Shown piece after piece: positions 50,011 to 61,800 of a stretch of DNA of 64,000 bases; the first letter of the stretch is position 1, and each line of letters starts with the position of its first letter. Position numbers and translations under genes: made by a program. The DNA is from Pardosa pseudoannulata (taxonomy: Eukaryota; Arthropoda; Arachnida; Araneae; Lycosidae). The DNA lies in contig CM063508.1 in the NCBI GenBank assembly GCA_032207245.1, forward strand, positions 89,865,390-89,929,389, in the 5' to 3' direction. Under the pieces are notes generated by a model. That model searched no databases. It worked only from the letters and a program-made list of their open reading frames with translations, and was not told the origin of the DNA.

Positions 50011-51329
50011 TTTAGTTTTATCAACATGACTTAAGTTACGATGAAACACTACATATGTAAAAACATATGTACAAAAGAAATTAAAACTCACATAGTGGAC
50101 TAATTTAGTTTTGTAAATTATGAGCTTATTTATTGCCAATTATTGAATATTAAAATAAATTATTCCTACGCTACCATCTCTTGTCATGTAAACGGATATG
50201 TCTCGTCAAAGAGGTTGACCAAATGCTTAATATTTTTATCTCGCTGTTTAAAACAGTTGTTGCGTAAAATGTGTATGTATGACAAACGGTTTAAATGAAC
50301 AAATATAATTGGTACATATGAGCTTACATTTACTTTTATACTGTAAATACATTTTTTTCGCCTTTTTTTAAAACCTATATTCTCCTTGTACTGCTGCTGT
50401 TATTACTTGTGGACTTGAGCGTGAAAACGTGTCTTCTGCCGCTTATTTCGCTTTAACTCTGTAGACTCACCTGTTTGTATTTTATGTAACTTTGTATAGA
50501 TTATTTATGACTCCTACGCACTTGGACGAGTATTCTGCATCTAAATAACTTAAGATTGGATCAAGATGTACTGACAGCTCGTAGATTAAGGGGAGTAATC
50601 ACCTTTAAAGTTTAAAAAAAAAAAATCGATTTTTATTTTTGGTTTTTACATTTTTAGAAAATTTCAACATTTTTGAATCATTTAAAACAAACCGCGTTTA
50701 AAAATTCCATTTAAAACACATAAAATTGTTTAAAATACGATGTAAACATATACAGTTTTGGACATTTAAATCTACCAGCTGCTGTTTGTTTACATTTGAC
50801 ACAACTACATACTCACTAATGTCACTGCATTGTTTTTTGTTTTTTTTTTCTGTCATAACTTATTTTTTCGCAAACCTCATGGCATTTGCAAACTCTATGG
50901 TTGTTATTTTATTTAAAGCGGCAGGGGTTATACTGTTAACTTCTATCTTTTTCAAGTACATTGTTTATTACTTACGTGTATACAATTCTCGAGTTGAAAA
51001 CTGAGTGAGGTGAAATTTTATGCTGTCGACTTCCAGATGATATTATAAATGAACTGACAGTATATTTTGGAAATGTTATAATGAAACTCTAATTATCTCA
51101 CAGAGATATGAAGCAAGTTCTATGGGCTATATTTTATCCTAAGCATATCTACAGACCTTGAACCTTCTCACCCATTTTGTTTTTTAGGATTGCGTTAATA
51201 TTCGTGGGCACTTAGAGAGTTTATACATTGGGACTTCTGCAAACTTTAAAATTGTATAACTCCTCCTGTAATGAATGATATAAAAGATATGTTTAAAGAT
51301 CTCAGCATGCCATCCTTACTCAAAAAATA

Positions 51330-52871
51330 CACTCACTTCCAAAAGTTAAGCACGAAGATGTAAAATGCAAAAAAATCAACAAATATTGCTTTGATTGTCA
51401 CAAAATTCGGCAGGAACGTAGCATATTTATACATAAAACAAAATCAATAATTATATACATAAATGAAAACATTATTAAATTTTTGTAAGTTATCATGTAA
51501 TGACGTATTGGAGACTTAAACAGTATTATGTATAAAGTGAAAATAAACGGCATAAAATGAAAAAAAAAAGCACATTGATAGGGTATGTTATCCTCCCCCC
51601 TCATTTGTATACAAAATTTACACCTTGTAACCGTGCTTTCAATTAGGTGGTCAACAACCGCAGAATTAAGCAATCGCCATTCGTCTTGTTGAGCAATTTC
51701 CAGCTCAATAAGAGTGGCTGGGGGTGTGAAACGTAAAGATACAACACGGCCTAGAGCATCCCAAAGATTTTCAATGGGATTAAGGTCGGGTAAATATGCT
51801 GGCCACGCTATACGCGCAATCCCTTCACTCTCCAGGTAGTCATCGATGTCAGCTCTATGGAGACGTACGTTATCGTCCATTAAAACAAAATTAGAGCCAA
51901 CTGCTGCAGCTTAAAATCTCACAATGGGTTCTAGGACTTCATCTCGATACCGAATAGCCGTCACAGAACTCCGTTTAAAGGTGTGCAGGTCGGTACGGTA
52001 TCCTAATGAAATCTCTGCCCACACCATAATGCTTTCGCCTCGAAATTCGTGAAGTTCGGTGATGCTTTGGGGCTGTTTGTGTGTTCCTTTTTCACGCCAT
52101 ATCCTTATACGTTTGTCATCTGACTCTAGAGTAAATCTTGACTCATCTGTAAACATGACATTACCCCACTCAGATATAGTCCAATTGACAAGTTCCTGGC
52201 ACCACTTTAATCGTGCCCCTCTTGATTGGGCAGATAGAAAACCACAAACTAAACTTGAGGTACCCGGGCTTACAGCCCACCTATATGTAATCTTCGGCAT
52301 ACAGTAGGTGCAGATACCGCCTTACCAATGGACGCTGTAACCATAGATGTCACACGGTGGAGGTCGCTCTGCTATTCCTCTTGGCTAAAATAGCAATATA
52401 TCGATCTTCTGTGGGGGTTGTAACCCTTGGGTGACCGGCTACGGGCCTTTGGACAACTGTCTGTGTGGTTTGGAATTGTTTCCATAAATGTGAAATTACA
52501 AACTGATGAACGCCGAAGAAATGAGCAACATCTGTGATCTACTGTCCTGCTATGCGCCCTACAGCGCCCAGAATCTTTCATTCATCTTCTGGAAGTCATA
52601 GAAACACGTATGTCTTGAAAACAAATTGTACGAAAGTTTTAAACACCTTCTATCAGCACTTACAATCAACTTCTGCAACCCTTCATAAAGCTGGTTAGGC
52701 TTGTAAGACTGACCCTTCTGCATATTTCTTGACATGAAAGCACGATTGGCTGTTAACTAACATATTTGCATACTTCCATCTACCTCTGCAGCGAATTACA
52801 TCCTCTTCAATTCTGATTGGCTTCCGGAAATTAGCATTTTTATCTTCGTGCGTAACTTTTGGAAGTGAGTG
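51330..52871 (-). mobile_element. Tc1 transposon, nearly intact but broken
   Basis: TIRs CACTCACTTCCAAAAGTTA at the left and the inverted copy at the right, each next to TA. The 1542-bp length is normal for Tc1. Minus-strand transposase pieces: VVQRPVAGHPRVTTPTEDRY (DNA-binding half, near 52460-52400), then FTDESRF, IMVWAEIS, a TAA stop after EPIVRF at 51911, then VLMDDN and DLNPIENLWD. The Asp, Asp and Glu positions of a DD34E transposase are kept. At least one frameshift before 52300 and one stop disable it. Confidence 0.85.
51398..52581 (-). pseudogene. Tc1 transposase pseudogene
   Basis: The catalytic part lies in one frame from 52300 to 51398, interrupted by a single TAA at 51911-51913 between EPIVRF and AAAVGSNFV, where Tc1 relatives have a sense codon. 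The N-terminal helix-turn-helix half (52581-52310) is spread over other frames. Tc1 transposase cuts and pastes the element at TA; this copy cannot make a full enzyme. Confidence 0.8.
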
Positions 52872-53023
52872 TATTTAGGAGGATAACACATCAATTCCAT
52901 TGAGACTTTCAACGCTGATATGAAAATTATACCCCAAACATCTAGATGTGGCTCAAATATAGTCCAGATAATAATAAAGCTGCTTCCATTTTTAATGAAC
53001 GTCAAGTTGATTGATTATGTGTT

Positions 53024-53209
53024 ATGAGTGAATTTGGTTACAAAATAAGTAATAATGTAAAACCCTTTGCATATAACAAAAATCAACAGCTTATTTCTGC
53101 TGCTGAGATGAGCACATTAGAGGCTCGAGGAGCAATAAAAAAAGTCAAAGCTGCTTCACAAGTAATAACATTAGAAGAACATGGGATATTTGCAACTGAA
53201 CAATTTTGA
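53024..53209 (+). pseudogene. 3' ORF fragment of the TTAA element
   Basis: 61 codons ending in TGA, with a sensible amino-acid mix and AATAAA about 70 bases downstream. No family recognised with confidence. It lies inside the element at 50590-53805, right of the Tc1 insertion. Confidence 0.35.
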
Positions 53210-53809
53210 AGTGTATTGAAATATGTTTTAAAAAATATATAAAATTCTAACTAATGTTTTTTGTACTTGCGCGCACTCTAAATAAAAGACTATTGTATAT
53301 ATTATTTTAAAAATTTCAAGGTAAGTACATTATAGCAGTACAGTTAAACTCTACCTACTTTTTTCATGGTTTTTAATTTTAATTGATATTTGGAGATTTT
53401 TTTATTGAATTTTTATACGCTATTTTAAATTTTTGAAAAATTTATTCTGTTGGAGAAAAAGTTTTGAAAACTTTTAAAAATTAAATAGGTAGAGATTCAT
53501 ACCTAATAATATGAATTTACAAAAATGCAAAAATTATTAATAAAACTCGTAATGTGTCGTTGTAAGGCTGCGCGCAGTGTGCCAGCAAAATTTTGAAAAT
53601 TTAGAAACAAGCACTTGCATCTCATTCCTCAAAAAAATTTCTTACTTAATAGAAAAAATATAAAATTTAGATATATAATTAAATTACTATAGGGAACAAA
53701 TGCTTAAAATTTTATTCAATTTAAATAGCAATAATAAAAGTTATGCAAGGTCGAAATAAAACAAAAATTCTAGCTTTTAGGGTCGCTTAAAAGTGATTAC
53801 TCCCCTTAA

Positions 53810-55296
53810 TGCTTTAGCATATAGTAAATATTTGTAGATTTTTTTTAATAATACATTTTTATTTTATTTATTTATTTGTTCGATTTACATTGAATTAGTA
53901 GGGATGGTTTTAAACTTGACTTGAAAAACCATAATATATATAAATACGCACACGTACATACGTTACATAATTTCAAGGTTCTTAACTCGCAAAATATCAG
54001 ATTTGTATACCACATGCCTTTCTTGTACAAAATAATGAAATTATTGTAATCAAGATAAATTTCAATTCTCAGATTTCAACGAAAATACTTATTTTGACCA
54101 TGCTTGGCTGAATTTTCTACAGTTTCAATATTGCGTCTGTATGTGCCTACGCAAACATTAATTTTTTAACTTTAAGTATACATTTTGACTATTCCTAAAC
54201 CAGTTATGATACTTGATGCCTGTAGGTACGTACGTATGCACCTCGTGTAAGAAAACGATTAGTCGTAAAATGTCGGTATTTTGAATTTATGACTTATATT
54301 AACGTATAACGGCCATTAACGCTACCAGTCTACAAGAATGCAACTAAAAATAGATGTTTTCGTAAACCGTTGTAACCATGCTATTTTAATTTTGGAAACA
54401 TTGTCTTTTTTAGTTTAAAAAAATTATATTATTTGTAGAGGATAATTCGAATTTTTACTGTTTATTACTTCCTATTACGGTCTGAAGGGAGTATTGTAAT
54501 CGAGAAAAATATCTGTTTAGAACCAGATATCTGTATTCGTTTTGTATCTAAGTTTCATTATAACGAGAATTAACCCTGCGAGTTTCCAGCAGATGACTGT
54601 ATTTAAGCTGTACACAAACAGTGTAGATACTCTGAAAAACGAAACCTATTTTGAATCTTGGAGAGAATCTGCTAACGATAATTTTGATAATGCATCATAC
54701 AAAATATAAATAAGAGAGAGATATATATATAATGAAATATATGTACAAGGAGGTCAGTGTTGTGTCCACATCCAATATTTTTCTTTTTTTTAATTGTACG
54801 ATGCGATATAAGAATTATCATTCGCACATTCCCTTCAAGTGTCAGTTTGAACTTTGAAGGGGTCCCAAACTTTTCGTTTGACATCTCCAAAGTTTCCGTA
54901 AATACAATTAGTCCAAATACAACAATTAGGAGGCTTCCTTTTAGCTTATCTGTTTTGATATTCAGACATTTCACTCTATACATTCAAATTTTTTAGAATT
55001 GGCAGCCAGAATGGCGGTAATCCGTCATTTTGATATACGTAACAGAAACTCTTTTGCTCCCTTGCCATTTAGCCTTATTAAAGCTATTTTATTCTGTTGT
55101 CAATGTCAAGGTACAGTTATATGCAATTCATTGGTTTTCTCTCGACTTTGTATAGAACATCTACCCTGACGTTATTTTCTTAACCCATACCACACTTAAT
55201 CTCGACTAGAGAATTTTATGTCAGCTCAGAATTTATTGTGTAGTAATCATCTGAGATAGACGCACCAAATTATTCTTGATTAGTTTTAGAGCGTTG

Positions 55297-55298
<2 letters not shown>
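53810..55298. other. Intergenic or intron, nothing recognised
   Basis: Moderate AT content, no exon or terminal repeat identified. Confidence 0.45.
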
Positions 55299-55339
<41 letters not shown>

Positions 55340-55472
55340 CTAGGACTAGTGGGACCAGATCCTACTACATAAAGCTGATTTCGAAAGCCTACTAATATCC
55401 ATGCCAGAAATGAAATTCAAACCCGCTAACTCGATACCGAATCCCTACCGTTCAGCCATCGTCTGGCCCAAA
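55299..55472 (-). repeat. tRNA-derived SINE with poly(A) tail
   Basis: On the minus strand: TGGCTGAACGG (box A-like), GGGTTTGAATTTC (box B, 55424-55412), CTGGCATGGAT, GAAATCAGCTTTA, then CTAGTGTTAAAA running into a tail of about 35 A (T run 55301-55335). The tail marks it as the youngest copy seen. Confidence 0.7.
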
Positions 55473-55844
55473 TTATGCTTCAAATCTTTTTCGTTTGAAT
55501 ATTGAGACTTCAGAATTTTCGCCAGGTACTCCGTTAAACTAATTTACTACCTTGACCTTGATCGATGCATTCTTCTCAACGCATCATGAGATAGGAAAAT
55601 TAGCAAATTGTTGATTATAATCTTGCTGGCATTGTGCTGTGATGTCTTCAAATATTTTGCCGGGATAAGCCTGGAGGGCCTCGCAGCCAATGGACCCGGT
55701 TTGGTGCATAAAAAGGTCTTATAGATGAGAAATATAGATGAGATTTACAGAATGTGAAAACTGGGCACTTAGACATCAAAATATTTACTTAAGAATAAAA
55801 CATGTTTGTGTGCAAAGTGATTGCTTTTTCCCCCCTATTTTTAA

Positions 55845-56064
55845 CCCTTTGCACTCGAGAGCTCCGGAGCTGAGCCATTTAAAATTTGTGTTCAAACTCG
55901 AGGGCTCCGCTACGGAGACAATGCAAAATAATTGGTTTTTACGATTTGTTTTTGTTCTTATGTTAAGAACTGAAAATTATTTGCATTGTCTTCATAGCGG
56001 AGCCCTCGAGATTGAAGACAAATTTTAAATGGCTCCGCTCCGGAGCCCTCGAGTGCAAATGGGG
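55845..56064. mobile_element. Palindromic TTAA MITE (piggyBac type)
   Basis: TTAA (55841-55844) then CCCTTTGCACTCGAGAGC..., mirrored by ...CCTCGAGTGCAAATGGGG then TTAA (56065-56068). The arms extend about 100 bases each with few differences. TTAA plus CCCTTTGC is a typical piggyBac terminus. No coding capacity. Confidence 0.75.
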
Positions 56065-56068
56065 TTAA

Positions 56069-58683
56069 CTAATAGTTGTACTAAATTTTTTCTTACGACT
56101 TATTCTTTCTTTGGGAAGAGTCGCAGTATAGATATACTCGGTACTTCTCCTCTGGAATATCAGCACTTAAATAATTTTAAAAATATGAAAACGGAAGTTC
56201 TTGCGTTTTGACAAAACAAAAGTTTGCTTTTAGGATGCAGTACAACATTCTCACTGATTCGGCGGCAGTATCGTTCCGTGAGTAATTTGTTAAGATAGAC
56301 AACATTCGTGCAACAACCATTAGCAAATCTAGTTTTATCAAACTGTTGGAACAAAGAAAATATTTAAAAGATTTTCTTTTCTCAACTTTGATAAAATCTG
56401 GAAATTATTTATATTTTGTTATTTTGAATATTATTAAGTTTTTAACTAATAAAAAATGAAATAAAATAATTACTTTAGTGCATTGTTTAGTTTTAGTGTA
56501 CTTACTGTATGTATACAATTTAGTATATTACTTTTATTCTATTTGCATAAATGCTCGTCGCTAGCTGGGCTATATTGCCCTTCCGGTAATTTATTTTGTG
56601 TTCGGTGTACTTTCCAAACGTTCTGTCACATTCCTTTAATAATTACCCACGAAAATTAAGAAATCTAGCAAGAGTAGAACTGTCAAATATTTTTAGAGTG
56701 TTCACGAACTAATTTTGTTTACGGTGTCATATTCCATAGAAATATTTTCTTCCTCTTCATGCCTACTATCGGCCTTCTGTGTTTTTCGCTCCCTTAATAG
56801 AATTCCCTCAAAATCCGTGGTTCTCAAACTGTGTACTGCATTACCCTGAGGTGCATCCAATGTATATCACGGGTACCGCAACAATATAAGATTGACTGAA
56901 AACTGGTAAAGCTATTAAAGAAGGTGGAAAGGTAAATTGAAGCTGCTTTTCTCACTGTGTACTAATGTCGAAACGTCTTAGAATCATCCTTGTATTTTGT
57001 CTCGAGATGTGACCGATTCATTACTTCTGCAAATTTCAAACTGAGTATACATTATTTGAGTATTTTTTGTTTGTGAATGAAAGGGATGATTGATTACAAA
57101 AATCTGAACTTTATCACAAAAGGTTACATATTTTAACAACTTTTATATATTCGTAACATATTTACTATTTTTCTCGCTTTTCATCCACACTTTAACGCTG
57201 ATATAATATTTTGCCTAACCTTTTAAATCACGGATCTACCCTGCATTTTACGCTGCTTTTAGCACATGTAAACGGGGCTTTTGTGATCTCCCATCGCAAA
57301 TGCGGAGGAATGCTGTCTGAATGACTCTTAGCTGCTCTATTTTCTTAACTGTTGAGTACATTCTTTGATGTGCATAGAATATCTCGTTTGAACTTCCTTC
57401 CTTTTTTTTTCTTTCTTTCTTCTTTTCCAACGGCTAGGAAATATCTTTAAGAGGAGAAAAGTTTGTTAAAGCAATATTAAATCTTGATTGTTCGATTAAT
57501 TTTTCTTCCCACCCTTCTCCCAAAGTTTAAGCTTTATCTAGGAAGGGGATTAATCGATGTATGTAGTCACACGCATTCAAAAATATAAAAGCAAACCACG
57601 CCGTGTTTCCGTTTCTCATAATTCGTCTTTCAATAACTCTTATGTTGCAACATGTTTCAGGATTTAGCATCAAACTAGACTGAGCCCCTCCCCATTCCGA
57701 TATTTAACATTTTTCCACTAAAACATAAAGTTCAATTTAAAAAACTACACAAAATTTAAAAAAAAATTAGTATTTATATTTAATATTAATAATAAAACTT
57801 GTGAAAGCTGTTATTATCGTGTAATATTAATAATAGCATTAAGAAGTTCTATAAAGTTTAATCTTATATATAATGTGTTTCAGTAAATATATAAACAATT
57901 TAGAGCAAAAGTATTAAAATTATAAAAGTAAATAAAATTAAAAAAGTGTTTTATTTTAAAATCAGATTTTATTTAAGTATGCAACGTAGATACCCCTCCC
58001 CCGGAACTCCGTGGGGGGGGGGAGTGCTAAGTCCGTCGAGCCCCTCCTTTTTAGCCAAGGTCCTGGCGTGTGTTGCATTTTCTCTCCCGTTAGCAGTAAA
58101 TGACAATTCATATAAAATTTAAATCAAACTCAAGTTAACTGAGTCCTTTTTTATTAGATTGAGATTTCTTTTAGCTGAAAGGATTTTGATGTCTACTGTT
58201 TAAACATATTTTAAAGTTATGTAATAAATTTAAAAAATGAGGGATATTAAGTTAATTATTTTGTAACTTTCACGCTCGAAAAAGGTATTCCGGATGCTAC
58301 TGTCTCTTTAAATTCAGTTTCCTAGAATGTTGAATGCTAATAAACGATATTTCATGACGAAGCTTACATTCCCTGCTGTAATTTTGTTTTCGTTGGAATT
58401 TTGCCCGTTTTGATCATTAACGGCGTTAAGTTGATGTTTTTGTAAAGTATTAGTTACTCTTACATTAAACAATGCTTATATTTTGTTTAAAATATACAAG
58501 TTTTATTTTGTACCTACTTTTCGCAATATAGCAATGAAGAAATCGTCTGACAAATTTGAATACAAATCACTTGCATTTATGAAAGCTGATTTAGTTATTT
58601 ATTTAAATTGTGCGTGTATATATGCTTTCAACCCAACGCTCATTGGCATTGTATTTTCTATCTTGCATCTGGATATCGTTGTT
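56069..58683. other. Upstream region of the RFX-like gene
   Basis: Includes a GC-rich block at 57987-58079 with a C run, a G run and GTCCGTCGAGCCCCTCC, possibly a repeat end. CpG-bearing sequence at 58270-58440 may contain the promoter and 5' UTR. No coding exon seen. Confidence 0.4.
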
Positions 58684-58860
58684 ATGCCAACGGTAGAGCA
58701 ACATTTGGGACTGGTTGCCATGACAACGCAGCCGAGCTTCATGACAGACTTGCAAAGTGTCAACAGTAACACTGCCGTTGTATCACAGAGCGCCCAATCT
58801 ACCGCTGCTGTGCAACACGCGCCTCAAAATCTGTCATCTAGTCAGTCCTCTGAAGTCCAA
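58684..58860 (+). CDS. RFX-like exon 1
   Basis: MPTVEQHLGLVAMTTQPS to SSSQSSEVQ before GTAAGA, phase 0. The same frame is open back to 58483, but that part is probably 5' UTR; ATGs at 58720 and 58738 are alternatives. Confidence 0.6.
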
Positions 58861-61800
58861 GTAAGAGGATTTGATTAAATTTTTTCTATTATATTATATT
58901 TAAAGGAAAAACAAAAACATTCTTGATATACAAGTTTTTGGAAAACTATTACTAGAATGTAATTATACAGGGTAGTTATATAATATGTTTATTTAAAATA
59001 GCATCAAGGGATATTGATTAGAATTATGTAAATAGATTTAAATTTTTAAATTATGAATAATTAATATGTGCTAATAGGCTGTCATGTGTAGGTGTATAAC
59101 TTTATTTCTTAGAATTGAATGTTTTTTAACATGTTTTTGATGCCTCTTCTTTAACTTAATTTTCTTTCTACTATTTGAATAACTAATACTATAAGTAACA
59201 TTTTGCATGCACTTATACTCTGTTGTTTTTTTCATTTGATGTTAAAATTATTTGTAAAAAATTTGATAATTTGGAAATAATTAACATATTTAATGCTAGC
59301 ATATGTTTTTGTTGCGGCAAGACACTAATTTGATGTTATATTTGAGAAAGGAAGCTACTGCACTATTTAGTTTGAAAATTTTGAATTTATGTAATTAAGT
59401 CAATTCTTTTTATGTGTAAAGAATACAGTAAACCCATTATGGACTCCTTAGATAACCTTACATTTATTTATTTAATAACTTCCAATTTCCCCCCCCCCTT
59501 AAAATGATGTAAAAACTTAGTGTTAGTTGCATTTCATAATAGTTTGGTTACCATTTATTGTAAAAATAACATTTCTTTCTTTAAGAGTTTACATATATCA
59601 AAATATAGAAAACAAAATAGTCTTTTAGCCTTTAAAAATATGCCTTTTAAAACTTTGAGCAAGTCACTAGTATTAAAAACAAATCTTTCATTTATTTACC
59701 CAATTAAAATTTGGGGATATTTTCCATGGCTTTTTAAATAAATTTTGTATTGTCTGTCAGTGCTAGAATGTGATTCATTTAAACCAAAATGTCTTTAGAA
59801 AAATTTAACATAAATATGTAAACTTAAATTGAAAGTATATTGATGTTCTTTACATGAAAATGAAGCCATTTCAAAAGAAAGTATTTTCTAGATTATGTCA
59901 TACAAAGACTCAAAAGATATCTATTTTTTTTTACCTTAAAATTTCTTTTAATTTTTTTCATCTCCAAAAAGCATTACCATTTGTTTATATCAGTTATCAA
60001 AATAATTTTCCCATACAGAAATTTTTATGTTTTCATTTCTTTGTTTAATTTATTGACAAAATCAATCTTTGATAACAAATATAGTTAATATTTATCATCA
60101 AATTTTTGTCTATTTTGCATTGAATATTCATATTATATACACATAATCAGTACTATAATATTACAGCTTATAAAATGACATTTTTTTCATTATATATAGC
60201 AGTTGTTAAATTTGCTGTTATGTATTTCTTTTGTTTCCTTTTAAAATCCCTTTGAGTTTTGAATCAAGTGTAATGTAATAAAAATGTATGATAAAATATT
60301 TTGGATTGCAGTTTCAAACTTAATTGGTTGAACTTAATTTTTAACCATGCCAAAATTAAAGTTGTTCATAGTTCCTGATTCAGGATTTGTATAATAGGAA
60401 TTCTACTAGATACATTTTATATTTTTAGAGTTAGATGGGAGAGGAGTATATTACAGAAAGTTAAAGGGAAAAAAAAGTATACTCATAAATGAGTTGTTAT
60501 AACCTTAGTAACGTATCTAAATGAGTTATAGTTATCTGGTTTTTCTTCACAAAAATGAAGTTTCAATGATTTTCATTGAAGAAAAGCATTGTTGTTCATA
60601 TAGAGATTCCATTGGTATTTTTTTAAATAAATAAGTTCTATTTATCCCTTATATTTTTGGATTTTTTCTAAGACACTTTGTGTAAGTCCCAGTCTCATTA
60701 GCCCTCATTGTAAAAAGTAGACTGTAGTGCTCCAAACCAAGACACTTTAATTTGATACTTACAGAGTAAAATTAAATTTCAATTCAAAAGTATATGAATG
60801 AGTTTTTTTGGCCAAGATTTTTGTAAAACTAATTAAAAGATATATTCATTTCTTTATTGTTTTTTTTTTCATTTAATCATTTGAGGGTACATTCCTATAT
60901 TAAAGAAAACCTTCAAATATATATTTTTCCTTTTTTAGGCTATAAAAACTTCTACACAAACATCTACCCCTCAAGAAATTACTACCCAAGTTCCTCAAGA
61001 TGCCCCACTGTCATTAGCAAAAGTTTTGGTGCCAGCTCAAGTAGCTGTTGTTGCTCATTCTTTTTCAGAGCAATCGCAACCTCAGTCAGTTTTATTTCAA
61101 GCTCTTACTGCACAGTCTGCTCCTCATTTCATTGCTCTTACTGGTAATTTTTATTAACCAACTAATTATACAGTTAAATTTTATTCTATGTTAGGTACAG
61201 ATTCAATATACACTTCTTTGCTTACTGACACTGTTATTGGTAGTATTCATTATGGCACAGGAAAATTATTTATGACTTGTTTGCCCCACAAAATATGCTA
61301 TTATAGCAAAATATGCTATTATAATATAGATGTATATGTTTAACTTAGGTATTTATATTCAATCAAAGGCTCTTTTTTTTTTTCTATTTAAGTAAAGAAT
61401 TCTTTTATGTTTATTTTATGTATTTCATTCATGAACAAAAATTCCTAATTTTCTTGGTGGTCCTTCCAATTAATTAATTGTTTCTTTGGTTTTTTTTTAT
61501 CAATATTGGTGTAAGATTTAAAATATAAAGATTTTACAAAAGAACTCTAAAAATGTTTGTTGGGTTTCGTTCAATATAAGTCTGTGTCTAGCATATAATC
61601 AATTTTCGATATATATACACACATTTGTATATGTATGTGTGTGTGTGTGTGTAAGCAACAACTTAAATTTTTAAAGAAGGTATGTATCTATTCAATTGAG
61701 ATAATTTTTTTAAAATTTCGATGTGGAAATTTTTTTACTTTTTTGAAAATTTGTTGTAAATTGTCTTAGATTTGTTTTCCCATAAAATTTCATTTAAATT

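Larger units (their letters stand above)
50590..53805 (+). mobile_element. TTAA-flanked DNA transposon with nested Tc1 (Kolobok or piggyBac type)
   Basis: GGGGAGTAATCAC at 50590 and its exact complement at the right end (to 53805) are both bordered by TTAA (50586-50589 and 53806-53809). TTAA duplications are known for piggyBac and Kolobok elements. Without the Tc1 insert it is about 1.67 kb. At 53024-53209 the plus strand has a 61-codon frame (SNNVKPFAYNKN, AAEMSTLEARGAIKKV, ending FATEQF) followed by AATAAA near 53281, probably the last exon of the element's gene. The upstream catalytic part is not visible, so this copy is likely defective. Confidence 0.6.

Noticed and set aside
50726..51004. 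92-codon hydrophobic open frame
   Set aside because: Lies in the TTAA element's left half with no support as coding; composition follows T-rich DNA.
54672..54996. Overlapping frames on both strands
   Set aside because: Neither shows a family motif or splice context.
58483..58683. N-terminal extension of the RFX-like protein
   Set aside because: In frame, but hydrophobic and unlike the Gln/Ser-rich downstream part; more likely 5' UTR.
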